Positions 1 through 14,009 are shown, numbered from the stretch's first letter. The stretch is 64,000 nucleotides of DNA from Streptomyces chattanoogensis (GCF_001294335.1 NZ_LGKG01000174.1:109391-173390), one strand, 5' to 3'. Notes: generated from the sequence alone by a model not told the origin. Numbers and translations are program-made.

Positions 1-189
1 CGCGCTCGGCTCCTCCAGCAGATTCACACAGCGCAGCAGGGTCGATTTCCCGGATCCCGACGGTCCGATGACGCACACCACTTCACCCCGCGCCACGGAG
101 AAGTCGATACCCCGCAGCACCTCCAGTGCGCCGAACGATTTGTGCAGGCCCTGGACGTCGATGGCCTTGCCGTCCTGCTCCGGCTTCAT
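1..189 (-). CDS. Polar amino-acid ABC transporter ATP-binding protein (partial)
   Basis: Only the first 63 codons are in the window; the gene runs off the left edge. The ATG at 189 lies 5 bp after the permease stop, in the same transcript. The visible part contains a complete Walker A, GPSGSGKST, at about residues 47-55, followed by LLRCVNLLEEP, which is typical of GlnQ/HisP-type importers (PAAT family). It would energise uptake by the permease and lipoprotein encoded just upstream. Substrate cannot be read from this fragment; glutamate, glutamine, histidine and cystine are all possible. Confidence 0.93.
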   Translation of the reverse strand, partial: MKPEQDGKAIDVQGLHKSFGALEVLRGIDFSVARGEVVCVIGPSGSGKSTLLRCVNLLEEPSA

Positions 190-194
190 TCCGG

Positions 195-992
195 TCACCT
201 GGCCTTCGCCGTACGGGCTTCCAGCCGCCGGACCAGCTGCCCGAGCGGAACGGTGATGACGAGATAGAGCAGTCCGGCGACCAGGATCGGGGTCAGGCTC
301 TTGTGCTCGTTGAGCGCGTCCCGGCCGAAGTTGGCCAGCTCGACCTGGGTGAGGGAAAGTCCCAGCAGATACACCAGCGAGGAATCCTTGGTCAGCAGGA
401 TCAATTCATTGGTCAGCGGCGGCAGGACGATCCGGAAGGCCTGCGGGATGACGATCGAGACCATCGCCCGGCCGTGCGACATGCCCAGCGAACGCGCCGC
501 CTCCATCTGTCCCTTGGGCACCGCCTGGATTCCGGCCCTGATGGTCTCCGCCATGTACGCGGCGCCCACCAGACCGAGCGAGAGCATCACCGTGATGTTC
601 ATATCGAGCGCGACCTCGAATGCCAGCGGCACACCGAAGCCCAGCGCGATGAACACCAGCAGTGCCGGGATTCCGCGGAAGAACTCGATATAGGTGATCG
701 CGATCCAGCGGTACGGCGGCACCGACGACAGCCGCATCAGCGCCAGTACCAGACCGAGCGCAAGACCGAACCCGAAACCGAGCAGGGTGTAGAGAACGGT
801 ATTGACCAGGGCCGTGGTGATGATGTCGGGGAACATCGCCTTGGCGATTTCGACGTCGAAGAACGCCGTCCGCAGCTGGTGCCAGTCGGCGACCAGAGCG
901 AAGACCGCCACGGCGACGACCAGGACGCCGTACTGCGCACCGCGGAAGATCCGCGCGCGCTGTCGTCGGGAGAGCTGTCCGGAGAGTGGCAT
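195..992 (-). CDS. Polar amino-acid ABC transporter permease
   Basis: HisM/GlnP-type inner-membrane permease of about 265 residues. An N-terminal membrane segment (about residues 20-35) is followed by the transport domain; the EAA-loop signature is visible as EAARSLGMSHGRAMVSIVIPQAFR. The ATG at 992 is preferred because it sits 11 bp after the binding-protein stop; an in-frame codon at 1031 would overlap the upstream gene. There is one permease gene in this operon (binding protein, permease, ATPase), so the channel is probably a homodimer, unlike two-permease glutamate systems. Confidence 0.92.
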   Translation of the reverse strand: MPLSGQLSRRQRARIFRGAQYGVLVVAVAVFALVADWHQLRTAFFDVEIAKAMFPDIITTALVNTVLYTLLGFGFGLALGLVLALMRLSSVPPYRWIAITYIEFFRGIPALLVFIALGFGVPLAFEVALDMNITVMLSLGLVGAAYMAETIRAGIQAVPKGQMEAARSLGMSHGRAMVSIVIPQAFRIVLPPLTNELILLTKDSSLVYLLGLSLTQVELANFGRDALNEHKSLTPILVAGLLYLVITVPLGQLVRRLEARTAKAR

Positions 993-1003
993 CGGGAGCG
1001 GCC

Positions 1004-1801
1004 TCAGCTCTTCGGAGTGGTGCCGAACCACTTCTTGTAGATCCGGTCGTAACTCCCGTCGGATCTGGCCTTCTTGATGGCCTCGTTGATCTTCTTGCGC
1101 AGCGCGTCGTTGCCGGTGCGGACGCCGATGCCGTAGTGCTCGCCGGTGTTGAATTCCGCGGTGACCTCGGTGTCCGGGTTCTGCTTCACATAGTCGAAGA
1201 GCACGCCGTTGTCATTGATGCCGGCGTCGACCTGGCCGGACTTCACCGCGGTCAGCAGCAGTCCCAGATCCTCGAATTCCACCAGTTCGACGTCCTTGCC
1301 GTGCTTCTTGGCGTAGATCCCGCCGGTGGTGGCCTTCTGGTAGCCGAGCTTCCTGCCCTTGAGATCCTCGATCTTCTTGTAGGGCTTCCCCTTCTTCGTG
1401 AGCAGCGCCTGGGTGGCGTTGAAATAGGGGTCGGAGAAATCCATCACCTTGTCGCGGGCGGGCGTGATCGTCATGCCCGCGGCGGCCAGGTCGCATTTGC
1501 GGATGGTGAAGTCCTGGCCGGTCTCGATGCCTTCGAACGGGGTGTTGACGATCTCCTGCTTGACGCCGAGGTCCTTGGCGACCAGGTCCACCAGATCCAC
1601 ATCGAACCCGACGACCTTGCCGTCCTTCTTCACCTGGAACGGTGCGTACGGAAGGTGGGTGCAGGTCTTGAGCGTCCCGGCGGAGACCAGTTCCGGACCA
1701 CCGGAACCCTTCTTCCCGTCGGACTTGGTGCTGCTGCACCCCGCCAGGACGGCGATGGCCGCGGCAGCGGCTATGACGGGCAACGCGGAGCGAGCGGACA
1801 C
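1004..1801 (-). CDS. Amino-acid ABC transporter substrate-binding lipoprotein
   Basis: First gene of the importer operon. A signal peptide ends in the lipobox LAGC (Cys22), so the mature protein is lipid-anchored outside the membrane. The rest is a bacterial extracellular solute-binding family 3 domain (GFDVDLVDLVAKDLG, CDLAAAGMTITPARDKVMDFSDPYF, DAGINDNG). GTG at 1801 is chosen over the longer ATG frame at 1867 because GGAGG lies 5 nt upstream and the signal peptide then starts correctly. Family 3 proteins bind polar amino acids such as Glu, Gln, His or cystine; the ligand is not decided here. Confidence 0.93.
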   Translation of the reverse strand: MSARSALPVIAAAAAIAVLAGCSSTKSDGKKGSGGPELVSAGTLKTCTHLPYAPFQVKKDGKVVGFDVDLVDLVAKDLGVKQEIVNTPFEGIETGQDFTIRKCDLAAAGMTITPARDKVMDFSDPYFNATQALLTKKGKPYKKIEDLKGRKLGYQKATTGGIYAKKHGKDVELVEFEDLGLLLTAVKSGQVDAGINDNGVLFDYVKQNPDTEVTAEFNTGEHYGIGVRTGNDALRKKINEAIKKARSDGSYDRIYKKWFGTTPKS

Positions 1802-1922
1802 AGGTCCTCCAGGCGGATGAGGATCGGCCAAGCCGTGCGGTGCTGCGAGTTGGCTGCATCCTGCCATCGGCCGGCGGTGCTGTCGCCGCCGCGCCGGTTG
1901 CGTCTGTGTAACGCCTTCGGCC

Positions 1923-1944
1923 CGGTAGGGGCCGGAACCTACCG
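1923..1944 (-). terminator. Stem-loop downstream of the homocysteine methyltransferase
   Basis: A 7-bp perfect stem (1923-1929 with 1938-1944, CGGTAGG/CCTACCG) around an 8-nt loop sits about 25 bp past the methyltransferase stop and before the importer operon. It lacks a strong U tract, as is usual for high-GC actinobacterial terminators. Confidence 0.5.
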
Positions 1945-1969
1945 CCGGTCCTGTTCCCAGGCCGCCCGT

Positions 1970-2890
1970 TCAGCGGCCGAGGACGGCCGCGAGCTCCGCG
2001 ATGACGCCCGGGCCGACCCGGCAGCAGCCGCCGATCAGCCGGGCGCCCGCCGCGGCCCACCCGGCGACCCGGTCCGTACCGAACGCCGGGCTGCCGCACC
2101 ACGCCCGCGCCTCGGCGTCCCAGCTCTCCCCGCTGTTGGGGTAGACCACCACCGGCTTGCCGGTGATCCGCGCCGCAAGCGCCACCGCCCGGTCCGCGTC
2201 GTCCGGTGCGCAGCAGTTCACCCCGACCGCGATCACCTCGTCCGCCTCTGCCGCCAGTGCGAACGCCTCCGCCAGCGGCTGCCCGGCCCGTGTACGGCCG
2301 CCCGCCACGCTGTACGACAGATAGGCCGGAACCTCCAGCCCCCGCACCGCCCGGAGCAGCGCCCGGGCCTCATCGGCGTCCGGCACCGTCTCCAGCGCCA
2401 GCACATCGGGCCGCGCCGCGGCCAGCACCTCCAGCCGCGGGCGGTGGAAACGCTCCAGCGCGTCCACCGGCAGGCCGTAACGGCCTCGGTATTCGGAGCC
2501 GTCCGCCAGCATGGCCCCGTACGGCCCGGCCGATGCCGCGACGTACAGCGGCCCCGCGATCCCGCCCGCCGCCGCCCGCCCCGCCGCCTCGCGCGCCAGC
2601 TCCACGCTCCGCCCGATCAGCTCGGCGGCCTTCGCGGCCCCGATACCGCGCTGCGCGAACCCCTCGAACGTCGCCTGGTAGCTGGCGGTGATCGCCACCT
2701 GCGCCCCCGCCTCGTAGTACGCGAGATGCGCCCGTACGACGGCCTCCGGGTCCTCGGCGAGCAGCCGGGCCGACCACAGCGCATCGCTGAGATCGTGCCC
2801 GGCGGCCTCCAGCTGGTTGGACAGCCCGCCGTCGAGTACGACCGGCCCCGCGGTCAGGGCTTCGGCGAACGACGGGGATCTCGCGACCAT
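1970..2890 (-). CDS. mmuM: Homocysteine S-methyltransferase
   Basis: A 306-residue protein of the zinc-dependent homocysteine S-methyltransferase family, which makes methionine from homocysteine using S-methylmethionine or S-adenosylmethionine. The start of the barrel reads VVLDGGLSNQLEAAG; zinc ligands are expected in GVNCC (about residue 222) and the C-terminal GGCC. ATG at 2890 has a GAGAGG site 7-8 nt upstream. Length is normal for MmuM. It stands alone, followed by a stem-loop, with the beta-galactosidase gene 94 bp upstream on the same strand. Confidence 0.92.
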   Translation of the reverse strand: MVARSPSFAEALTAGPVVLDGGLSNQLEAAGHDLSDALWSARLLAEDPEAVVRAHLAYYEAGAQVAITASYQATFEGFAQRGIGAAKAAELIGRSVELAREAAGRAAAGGIAGPLYVAASAGPYGAMLADGSEYRGRYGLPVDALERFHRPRLEVLAAARPDVLALETVPDADEARALLRAVRGLEVPAYLSYSVAGGRTRAGQPLAEAFALAAEADEVIAVGVNCCAPDDADRAVALAARITGKPVVVYPNSGESWDAEARAWCGSPAFGTDRVAGWAAAGARLIGGCCRVGPGVIAELAAVLGR

Positions 2891-2984
2891 GGTGCGTGCC
2901 TCTCGTGCTGCGGCCCCTTGGTGCCTGGTCTCTCCGGGCCTGTTCCCGGATCGTAACGCCGGCCGTGCGGGCCCGGAGGCCCGG

Positions 2985-7433
<4,449 letters not shown>

Positions 7434-7437
<4 letters not shown>

Positions 7438-10352
7438 CGCTCGCTCCCTCGCAGGGTGACCAGGTCCGCCAGCTCGGCATCGGTGAGCTCGGTCAGCGCC
7501 GCCTCGCCCGATCCCAGCACCGCATCCGCCAACTGCTGCTTACGGGAGAGCATTTCGGCGATCCGGTCCTCGATCGTGCCCTCCGTGATCATCCGGTGGA
7601 CCTGCACCGGCTGGGTCTGCCCGATGCGGTACGCGCGGTCGGTGGCCTGCGCCTCGACCGCCGGATTCCACCAGCGGTCGAAGTGCACCACATGCGCCGC
7701 CCGGGTGAGGTTCAGCCCCGTACCGGCCGCCTTCAGCGACAGCAGGAACACCGGCGCCGCACCCTCCTGGAACTGCCGCACCATCTCCTCGCGCCGGGCG
7801 ACCGGCGTCCCGCCGTGCAGGAACCGGACCGGCACCCCGCGCTCCGTCAGATGCCGCTCCAGCAGCCGCGCCATCTGCACATACTGCGTGAACACCAGCA
7901 CGCTCGCGCCCTCCGCGAGGATGGTGTCCAGCAGTTCGTCCAGCAGCTCCACCTTCCCTGAACGACCGGCGATCCGGGGTGAGTTCCCGCCCGTGCCGCC
8001 GGCCTGGCCGGCCTCCTCCTTCAGGAATTGCGCGGGGTGGTTGCAGATCTGCTTGAGCGAGGTGAGCAGCTTGACCACCAGCCCGCGCCGTTCGAACCCG
8101 TCCGTCCCGGCGATCTCGACGAGCCCCTCGCGCACCACGGCTTCGTACAGCCCGGCCTGCTCCTTGGTCAGCGCCACCGCACGGTCGGTCTCCGTCTTGG
8201 GCGGCAGCTCAGGCGCGATCCCCGGATCGGACTTGCGGCGGCGCAGCAGAAACGGCCGCACCAGCCTGGCCAGCCGCTCGGCCGCCTCGGGGGACGCGCC
8301 CGTATTGCCCTCGATGGCCTGCGCGTACCGCGTACGGAACCGGCCCAGCGTCCCCAGCAGTCCGGGTGTCGTCCAGTCCAGGATCGCCCACAGCTCGGAG
8401 AGGTTGTTCTCCACCGGGGTGCCGGTCAGCGCCACCCGGGCCCTGGCGGGGAGGGTGCGCAGCGCCCTGGCGGTCGCGGAGAAAGGATTCTTGACGTGCT
8501 GGGCCTCGTCGGCGACGACCAGTCCCCAGTCCGCCTCGGCAAGCTTTCCGGCGTCGAGCCGCATCGTGCCGTAGGTGGTGAGCACGAATTCCCCGTCGGC
8601 CAGGTCCGCCAGAGTGCGCCGTCCGGCATGGAAGCGGCGCACGGGCGTGCCGGGCGCGAACTTCTCGATCTCCCGCTGCCAGTTGCCCATGAGGGAGGTG
8701 GGGCAGACAACCAGCGTGGGGCCTGCCGAGGACGGATGGGTCTGCCGGTGCAGGTGGAGTGAGATGAGGGTGATGGTCTTGCCCAGGCCCATGTCGTCGG
8801 CGAGGGTGCAGCCCAGCCCCAGCGAGGTCATCCGGTGCAGCCAGCCGAGGCCGCGCAGCTGGTAGTCGCGCAGTGTGGCGGCGAGCGCGGCGGGCTGCCG
8901 GAGCGGCGCGGCGTCCGTACGCTCCGGATCGGCGAGCCGGTCCCGCAGCTCGGCCAGCCATCCGGACGCCTCCACGGTGACCCGGCGGCCGTCGTCGTCC
9001 TCGGTGGTACCGGTGAGTGCGGCACCGAGCGCGTCCAGCGGCGTGATCTTACGGTCCTGGCGGTCGCGGGCGGCCCGCACCGCCTCCGGGTCGAGCAGCA
9101 CCCACTGGTCGCGCAGCCGCACCAGGGGGCGCCCGGCCTCGGCGAGCCGCTCCAGCTCCGCTCGGTCGATCTCCTGGCCGCCCACCGCGAACCGCCAGCT
9201 GAACGAGAGCAAGGCGTCGGCAGACAGCAGCGAGGGCAGCCCGGAGCCGGTGCCGTCCAGGGGGCCGGGCGGCGGTCCCACCACCGCCCGGCCCGTCAGC
9301 TTGCGGGCCAGCTCCTTGGGCCAGTGGACCTGCACCCCGGCGGCGGCCAGCGCGCGTCCGGCCGGGCCGAGCAGCTCGGCGATCTCCTCATCGGCGAGCG
9401 GCAGCGCGTCCGGCACCGCCGCGGACAGCAGCGGGGTGAGCGGCGCCCAGACGGCGGCGGCCCGGCGGAGGGCGAGCAGGGTGTCCATCCTGGCCCGCGG
9501 CCCGAATGCCCGCCCCGCCGACGACGCACCGGCCCACACCTCGGCCGCGTCCTCGACCAGCGTCGGATCGGTCAGGCTGTGCAACTGGGGCACGGCGGTG
9601 AAGCCGGCCCGTTCCGCGGTCTCCATGCCGTGCACCTCCACCCGGAGCGACATCCGTACGCCCGCGTCATGTCCGGCCGCGACCTCCGCCGCCCAGGCGC
9701 GCTGCTCGGGGATGTGCTGCGGTGCGGCGGCCGCGAAGGCCGGGCTCCCGGTGGCCAGCGCCGCGGCGGGGGAGCGAGGCAGTCCGTCGGCGACCGCGTC
9801 CAGGAAGGCCCGCAGATGCCGCTCCGGCTCGGGCAGTTCGAGCGGGTCGGTGTCCGGGAGGGGCGAGGCGTGCGCGTACGGCGGCATGGCGGCGGCCAGG
9901 TCGCGCAGCCGCTCGATGTCGGCCGGGTCCAGCGGACCCAGCCGCCAGGCGTCGTGGTCGGCGGGGCTCAGGCCGGGCAGCAGGCGTCCACGGGCGGCGA
10001 GCTGGAGTGCCAGCACGGACGCGGCGCCCCAGAAGGCGGCCGCCGGGTCGGCACCGCGGGCGGCACGGGCGCGGGTGAGGACGGGCACCGCGGCGGCCAC
10101 CGGCAGGATCAATGCCGGGACGGCGGACACGTACACCGTGCCGTCCGCGTCCGGCAGCGCGACGGGGATCTCGTCCACCACCGGCCCGCCGTCGTCGGCG
10201 AATGGGTCGTCATCGGTGCGTGCAAGCTGCTCGCCGTCGGGGCGCCAGAAGGCGACCCGTCCGGCGCGAGGCGGTTCCGACGGCAGGAAAACCGCTGCAC
10301 AGCGGGCGAGCGCAGCGAACTGAGCGGGCGGGACCGCGGGGAGAAAAGCCAC
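7434..10352 (-). CDS. SNF2-family DEAD/DEAH-box helicase
   Basis: A 972-residue SWI2/SNF2 ATPase. A bacterial N-terminal domain of about 500 residues precedes the two RecA lobes: Walker A LADDMGLGKT (about 522-531), Walker B as DEAQ (about 613), then the C-terminal helicase lobe with VFLLSLKAAGTGLNLT and the YRIGQTQPVQVHR motif. It probably moves or remodels protein on DNA. GTG at 10352 has a GAGGAG site, rather far upstream (11 nt). It forms a two-gene operon with the SWIM protein. Confidence 0.93.
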
Positions 10353-10434
10353 TGGGTGAAGAACTCCTCAAGTTTGACTACTGGCGCCTGGAGCGCCCGA
10401 GGGTACAGCATCCGGACGGCGTTCGAGGCAATCT

Positions 10435-10561
10435 GCGCAGCGGATACGAGGGAACTCGCGCAGCGAAACCGGCGTTCCCTGCGAACACGGGGACCCGCGC
10501 AGCGGATACGGGCGACCTGCACAGTGGATCTGAGGGAACTTACGCAGCGAAACCGGCGTTC
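10435..10561. repeat. Degenerate direct-repeat array between SNF2 gene and small membrane protein
   Basis: The divergent spacer holds several copies of a unit built on CGCAGCG. A 30-nt repeat occurs at 10448-10477 and 10532-10561 with 28 of 30 positions identical (spacing 84 bp), and a 13-nt unit CGCAGCGGATACG occurs at 10436 and 10498. A related decayed copy, CACAGTGGATCTG, lies between them. The array covers the promoter region of both flanking genes. Confidence 0.75.
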
Positions 10562-10608
10562 AATGGAATGCAGCGAGCGCGGCGCGGGCCGCGGAAAGGG
10601 CGTGAAGG

Positions 10609-10791
10609 ATGTCCACACAGGCGAAGGTCGCGGTCGGCGGTGTCGCGGTGGGAGTGATCCTGCTGTGGCTGCTGCCCCTCTGGGCGGCCCTCTTGGTCAT
10701 GATCGGGGTGCCGGTCATCGCGTATCTGGCGCTCGACCCCGCACAGCGGCGCCGGCTGCGCCGCGTCACCCGCAAGGAAATAGGGCGCTGA
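10609..10791 (+). CDS. Small membrane protein
   Basis: Sixty residues: a short polar N-terminus, two closely spaced hydrophobic segments (about residues 8-23 and 25-43) and a basic tail RRRLRRVTRKEIGR. AAAGGG lies 8 nt before the ATG. Topology is likely a helical hairpin with the basic tail in the cytoplasm. I recognise it only as a conserved Streptomyces hypothetical; function unknown. It is transcribed away from the repeat array and ends in a shared stem-loop. Confidence 0.75.
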   Translation: MSTQAKVAVGGVAVGVILLWLLPLWAALLVMIGVPVIAYLALDPAQRRRLRRVTRKEIGR

Positions 10792-10796
10792 GGGAG

Positions 10797-10821
10797 GGGC
10801 CCGGGACACCGCCCCGGGCCC
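10797..10821. terminator. Bidirectional stem-loop between convergent genes
   Basis: A 9-bp perfect GC stem (10797-10805 with 10813-10821) closes a 7-nt loop in the 44-bp space between the small membrane protein and the leftward gene ending at 10836. Confidence 0.65.
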
Positions 10822-10835
10822 TCGGTCAACGGACC

Positions 10836-11648
10836 TCAGGAAGGCCGCACCGCCAGCTTGTCCAACGAGGACAGCAGCCCCGGAAGTTCGGGCCCCCGGC
10901 CCACCGGATGCACCTCACCGGGATCGTCGTCCAACAGCACGAACGCGATGTCGTCCGTGCGGGCCACCATGCTCCAGCCCGGCCCGTCGATCCGCAGCGT
11001 GCGCGCCTCGCCCGCGGCGAACGACGACCGCACCCGGCCCGGGGGCGGCGGCTGGGCCAGATACCCGCGCGCCTCCTCCAGCACCCGGCGGACACCCCCG
11101 CGCGCCCCTCCAGCCTCGCCCTGCCCGCCGCCCTCGCCCGGCTCGGCGAAGGCCTCCTCGTCGTCCACCTGCTCGCGCCAGGCGGCCCACTGCATCGCGA
11201 TCTCGTCCGCGCCGAGCCGCCGCTGGGCGGGCCCCCAGGCATTGGCGTCCGGCGGGGCCAGCGGTGCCGGATCCCCGTCCTGCAGCTCAGGGTCGTGCGG
11301 CTCGGGCACCCCGGGCGCCGACACGGCCAGCGCGAGCGGCCAGCCGGGCAGCGCCCCGACGATGCTGTCCTCCCCGGGCGAGAGGTCGTACTCCATGCCG
11401 CAGTCCCAGGCCGCGATCGCGCAGGCCACCAGCGACACGTCCTCCGTCACGACCGTCCAGCGCGCACCCGTGCCGTCCTGCCCGAGGACCAGCCCGTAGC
11501 CCTCGAAATACGGCTCGAGCCCGAGCCCGGCACACACCTCGGGATAGTCGTCGCCGAGCACGCTGGGAAATTGCGCAGGCGTCAACAGCACCGCCGTCAG
11601 CACGAACAGCTGGTCGCCGTCACCGTCAGTGCTCTCGGTCGTGGGCAC
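10836..11648 (-). CDS. Conserved hypothetical protein
   Basis: About 270 residues, acidic, no signal peptide or membrane segment. The N-terminal part (TESTDGDGDQLFVLTAVLLTPAQFP) and the C-terminal part (TLRIDGPGWSMVARTDDIAFVLLDD) look like folded domains joined by a Gly/Pro/Glu-rich linker. GTG at 11648 is chosen since GGGGAGG lies 6 nt upstream; ATG at 11663 lacks a good site. I do not recognise a family with known function. It is divergent from the zinc-ribbon gene. Confidence 0.75.
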   Translation of the reverse strand: MPTTESTDGDGDQLFVLTAVLLTPAQFPSVLGDDYPEVCAGLGLEPYFEGYGLVLGQDGTGARWTVVTEDVSLVACAIAAWDCGMEYDLSPGEDSIVGALPGWPLALAVSAPGVPEPHDPELQDGDPAPLAPPDANAWGPAQRRLGADEIAMQWAAWREQVDDEEAFAEPGEGGGQGEAGGARGGVRRVLEEARGYLAQPPPPGRVRSSFAAGEARTLRIDGPGWSMVARTDDIAFVLLDDDPGEVHPVGRGPELPGLLSSLDKLAVRPS

Positions 11649-11737
11649 GCGGGGCCTCCCCATCCGATCCAAGCGGAATACATCGGCGCACCTTAATTGG
11701 CTGGGTACGGCCTTGTCACCCGCCGTACGCTGCACGC

Positions 11738-12142
11738 ATGTGTTTCTACAGCAGCCGGATGCACTTCGTTTGCCTGGACTGCCGGGTCGCCTACAAGAAG
11801 ACGGCCACCTCCCGGGGCCCGGGCCGCTGCCCCCAGTGCCGCGCCGAGCTGATCAACGCCGGCGCCCACCTGGCGGTCCCCAGGAAGCGTGACACCGCGG
11901 GCTGGCGTGCGCTCGACGCCGTGCTGCGCTCCGGGCTGACCTTCCACGGAGGCTGCTGCGGTACGGGACCGGGCTACCGCCCGCGCACCCCGCGCGAGGT
12001 CCGGGAGCGGCTGGCCCTCGCCGGGCGCACCGGTATGCCCGTCAAGCAGGCGCTCGCAGTGCCGGACCCCACGACGACCGACCGCTACGGCGCCGGCGTC
12101 AGCCCGAGCAGCTCCCGGGCGACCACCAGCGGAGGCTGCTGA
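11738..12142 (+). CDS. Small zinc-ribbon protein
   Basis: A 134-residue protein with an N-terminal zinc ribbon, CLDC (about residues 13-16) and CPQC (about 34-37), and further Cys residues in GGCCGTGPGY. The middle part RTPREVRERLALAGRTGMPVKQAL is helical and basic. The last about 20 codons overlap the 3' end of the convergent gene at 12085, so the Ser/Thr-rich tail may be an unconstrained extension. Function unknown; zinc binding is inferred from the cysteines. Confidence 0.75.
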   Translation: MCFYSSRMHFVCLDCRVAYKKTATSRGPGRCPQCRAELINAGAHLAVPRKRDTAGWRALDAVLRSGLTFHGGCCGTGPGYRPRTPREVRERLALAGRTGMPVKQALAVPDPTTTDRYGAGVSPSSSRATTSGGC

Positions 12143-12321
12143 CGCTCCCGCGCCAGCGCGATCACCGCCCGGCAGGCCAGCTCATTGACCCCAAAGGCGA
12201 GCGCCTCGGGCGAGACCCACCCCGCGGCCTCCGCGCCGCGCTCCTCGTCGTCCCCGGCGCTCGCCGCCACATAGACCGCCGCGGCCTCGAAGAGGTTGTG
12301 GCGGTGCACCCCCGTCCGCAT
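12085..12321 (-). CDS. Small conserved hypothetical protein
   Basis: Seventy-eight residues from ATG at 12321, which has GGAGGGG immediately upstream; a longer in-frame start at 12396 (GGGAG site) is also possible. The protein is mostly helical (NLFEAAAVYVAASAGDDEE, LAFGVNELACRAVIALARERQQPPLVVARELLGL). Codon choice fits neighbouring genes, supporting coding. It converges on and overlaps the zinc-ribbon gene by 58 bp. No function assigned. Confidence 0.55.
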   Translation of the reverse strand: MRTGVHRHNLFEAAAVYVAASAGDDEERGAEAAGWVSPEALAFGVNELACRAVIALARERQQPPLVVARELLGLTPAP

Positions 12322-12487
12322 GTCCCCTCCGATGTGCTGTCCGGCGTTCCGTCTGCCGCGGAATCTTCGGGGGATGTCGCGTATGAATCCGGTCATTTCC
12401 ACTCCCGGTCTGCCGACCCGCATCGTCGTTGAAGTGTGCCCGGAGCGCCTAATGTTGGAACTTCGGCGGACGAGAGGACGGAAAACG

Positions 12488-13384
12488 GTGCGGCGTTACG
12501 ACTGGCTGAAGGAGATCCGGCGGCTCGATCCGGAACGCGACTTCCTGCGGATCTACCGCATCACCGCGACCCTCGAATTCCCCTGGGACATCACCAGAGC
12601 CCTGGAATTGGCGCTCTACCGCACCTATGCCGTGCCCAGTATCGGCCGACTCCTCGCCGAAACCGCGGAACTGACGGACCGTACGCAAAAGCGCTACGAC
12701 GACACCGCGCTCCTCCTGGATGCCGTCCTGGAGCACGGCTTCGACGGCGCGGACGGGCGGACCGCGATCCGCCGGATCAATCAGATGCACCGCAGCTACG
12801 ACATCAGCAACGAGGACATGCGATATGTCCTGTGCACCTTCGTGGTGGTGCCCAAACGCTGGATCGACCGCTACGGCTGGCGCCGCCTGAGCACGCACGA
12901 GACGCACGCCATAGCGGCCTACTACCGGACCCTCGGACGCCATATGGGCATCACCGAAATCCCCGAGACCTTCGAGGACTTCGAGCGCTGTCTGGACGCC
13001 TACGAGGACGCGCACTTCGGCTGGGACGAGGGCGCCCGGCGGGTCTCGGACGCCACTCTGGACCTGATGGCGGGCTGGTACGGCCCGCTCGCACCGGTGG
13101 TGCGCGGCGCGAGCATGGCGCTCCTGGACGACCCGCTGCTGGACGCCTTCCGCTACGAGCGGCCCGGACCGGCCGTCCGGACGGCGGTCCGCGGTGCCCT
13201 GAAGCTGCGCGCCAAGGCCGTACGGCTGCTCCCGCCCCGCCGGAAGCCGCACTACGCCCGCCAGAACCCCGAGATCAAGGGCTACCCCAACGGCTTCCGG
13301 GTCGCCGACCTCGGCACCTTTCCCGCCGCCCGCCGGGCGGGCGGCTGCCCGGTCCCGCATACCGACGAGCAGCCGCCCCGGTGA
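12488..13384 (+). CDS. DUF2236 / MpaB-type oxygenase family protein
   Basis: A 298-residue protein resembling the ER/B/mpaB/DUF2236 (latex-clearing-protein-like) family. Conserved elements are INQMHRSYDISNEDMRYVLCTFV and RWIDRYGWRRLSTHETHAIAAYYR; the Arg/His residues in these helices are candidate heme ligands by analogy with the family. GTG at 12488 follows GAGAGGACGG and starts just before RRYDWLKEI; ATG at 12452 is an alternative. There is no signal peptide. Substrate unknown. It converges with the methyltransferase 13 bp downstream. Confidence 0.75.
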   Translation: MRRYDWLKEIRRLDPERDFLRIYRITATLEFPWDITRALELALYRTYAVPSIGRLLAETAELTDRTQKRYDDTALLLDAVLEHGFDGADGRTAIRRINQMHRSYDISNEDMRYVLCTFVVVPKRWIDRYGWRRLSTHETHAIAAYYRTLGRHMGITEIPETFEDFERCLDAYEDAHFGWDEGARRVSDATLDLMAGWYGPLAPVVRGASMALLDDPLLDAFRYERPGPAVRTAVRGALKLRAKAVRLLPPRRKPHYARQNPEIKGYPNGFRVADLGTFPAARRAGGCPVPHTDEQPPR

Positions 13385-13397
13385 GCCGGGTGGCCCG

Positions 13398-14009
13398 TCA
13401 CCCCTGGCGCACCGCCAGCGCCAGATAGCGGGGGTCCTCGTCCACGTACCGGATGAGATCCCAGCCGCTGCCGGCCAGGACGGGGCGCAGATGGGGCTCC
13501 GCCCTCAGGTCGTCCGGGGTGATCCGACGGCCCTGGCGCGCGGCGAGCGCCGCCCGGCCGATGGGATGGAAGAGGGCCAGGCGGCCACCGGGGCGTACGG
13601 TCCTGGCCAGTTCGGCGAGGCCGTCCGCCAGGTCCGTGAGGTGGGAGATGAGCCCGGCGGCGAAGACGGCGTCCAGCGCGCCGTCGGGCAGCGGAAGCCG
13701 GGTGACATCGGCGAGCAGCAGCCCCGCGTAGCGGTCCCGCCCGGCCCGTTCGGCCTCCCGCAGCATCTCCGGGGTGAGATCGACGCCCAGGACCGTCCCG
13801 CGCGGCCCCACGGCCGCCCGCAGCGCGGGAAGGGCGCGTCCCGTGCCGCAGCCGGCGTCCAGGACCCGGTCGCCTTCCTGGAGGCCGAGCGCGGCCACGC
13901 CCCAGGTGAAGGCGGGGCCGTCACCGGGGAACTTGGTGTCCCAGTCGGCGGCGCGCGGCCCGAAGAAGGCGCGGACGTCGTGCGGCCGGTCGGCGTGGTG
14001 GTCGGTCAT
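13398..14009 (-). CDS. Class I SAM-dependent methyltransferase
   Basis: A 203-residue methyltransferase with motif I VLDAGCGTGRAL (about residues 49-60), the acidic residue in VLGVDLTPEM and the post-II motif LPLPDGALDAVFAAG. It belongs to the UbiE/Methyltransf_11 group. Its ATG overlaps the stop of the NCS1 permease gene by 4 bp, so the two are coupled. Substrate unknown; the pairing with a nucleobase-type permease gives no clear clue. Confidence 0.88.
   Translation of the reverse strand: MTDHHADRPHDVRAFFGPRAADWDTKFPGDGPAFTWGVAALGLQEGDRVLDAGCGTGRALPALRAAVGPRGTVLGVDLTPEMLREAERAGRDRYAGLLLADVTRLPLPDGALDAVFAAGLISHLTDLADGLAELARTVRPGGRLALFHPIGRAALAARQGRRITPDDLRAEPHLRPVLAGSGWDLIRYVDEDPRYLALAVRQG

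Noticed and set aside
986..2956. Long plus-strand ORF of 656 codons opposite the importer and homocysteine methyltransferase genes
   Set aside because: It is antisense to clearly conserved genes; long shadow frames are expected at this GC content and its translation is Arg/Gly/Pro-rich without domains.
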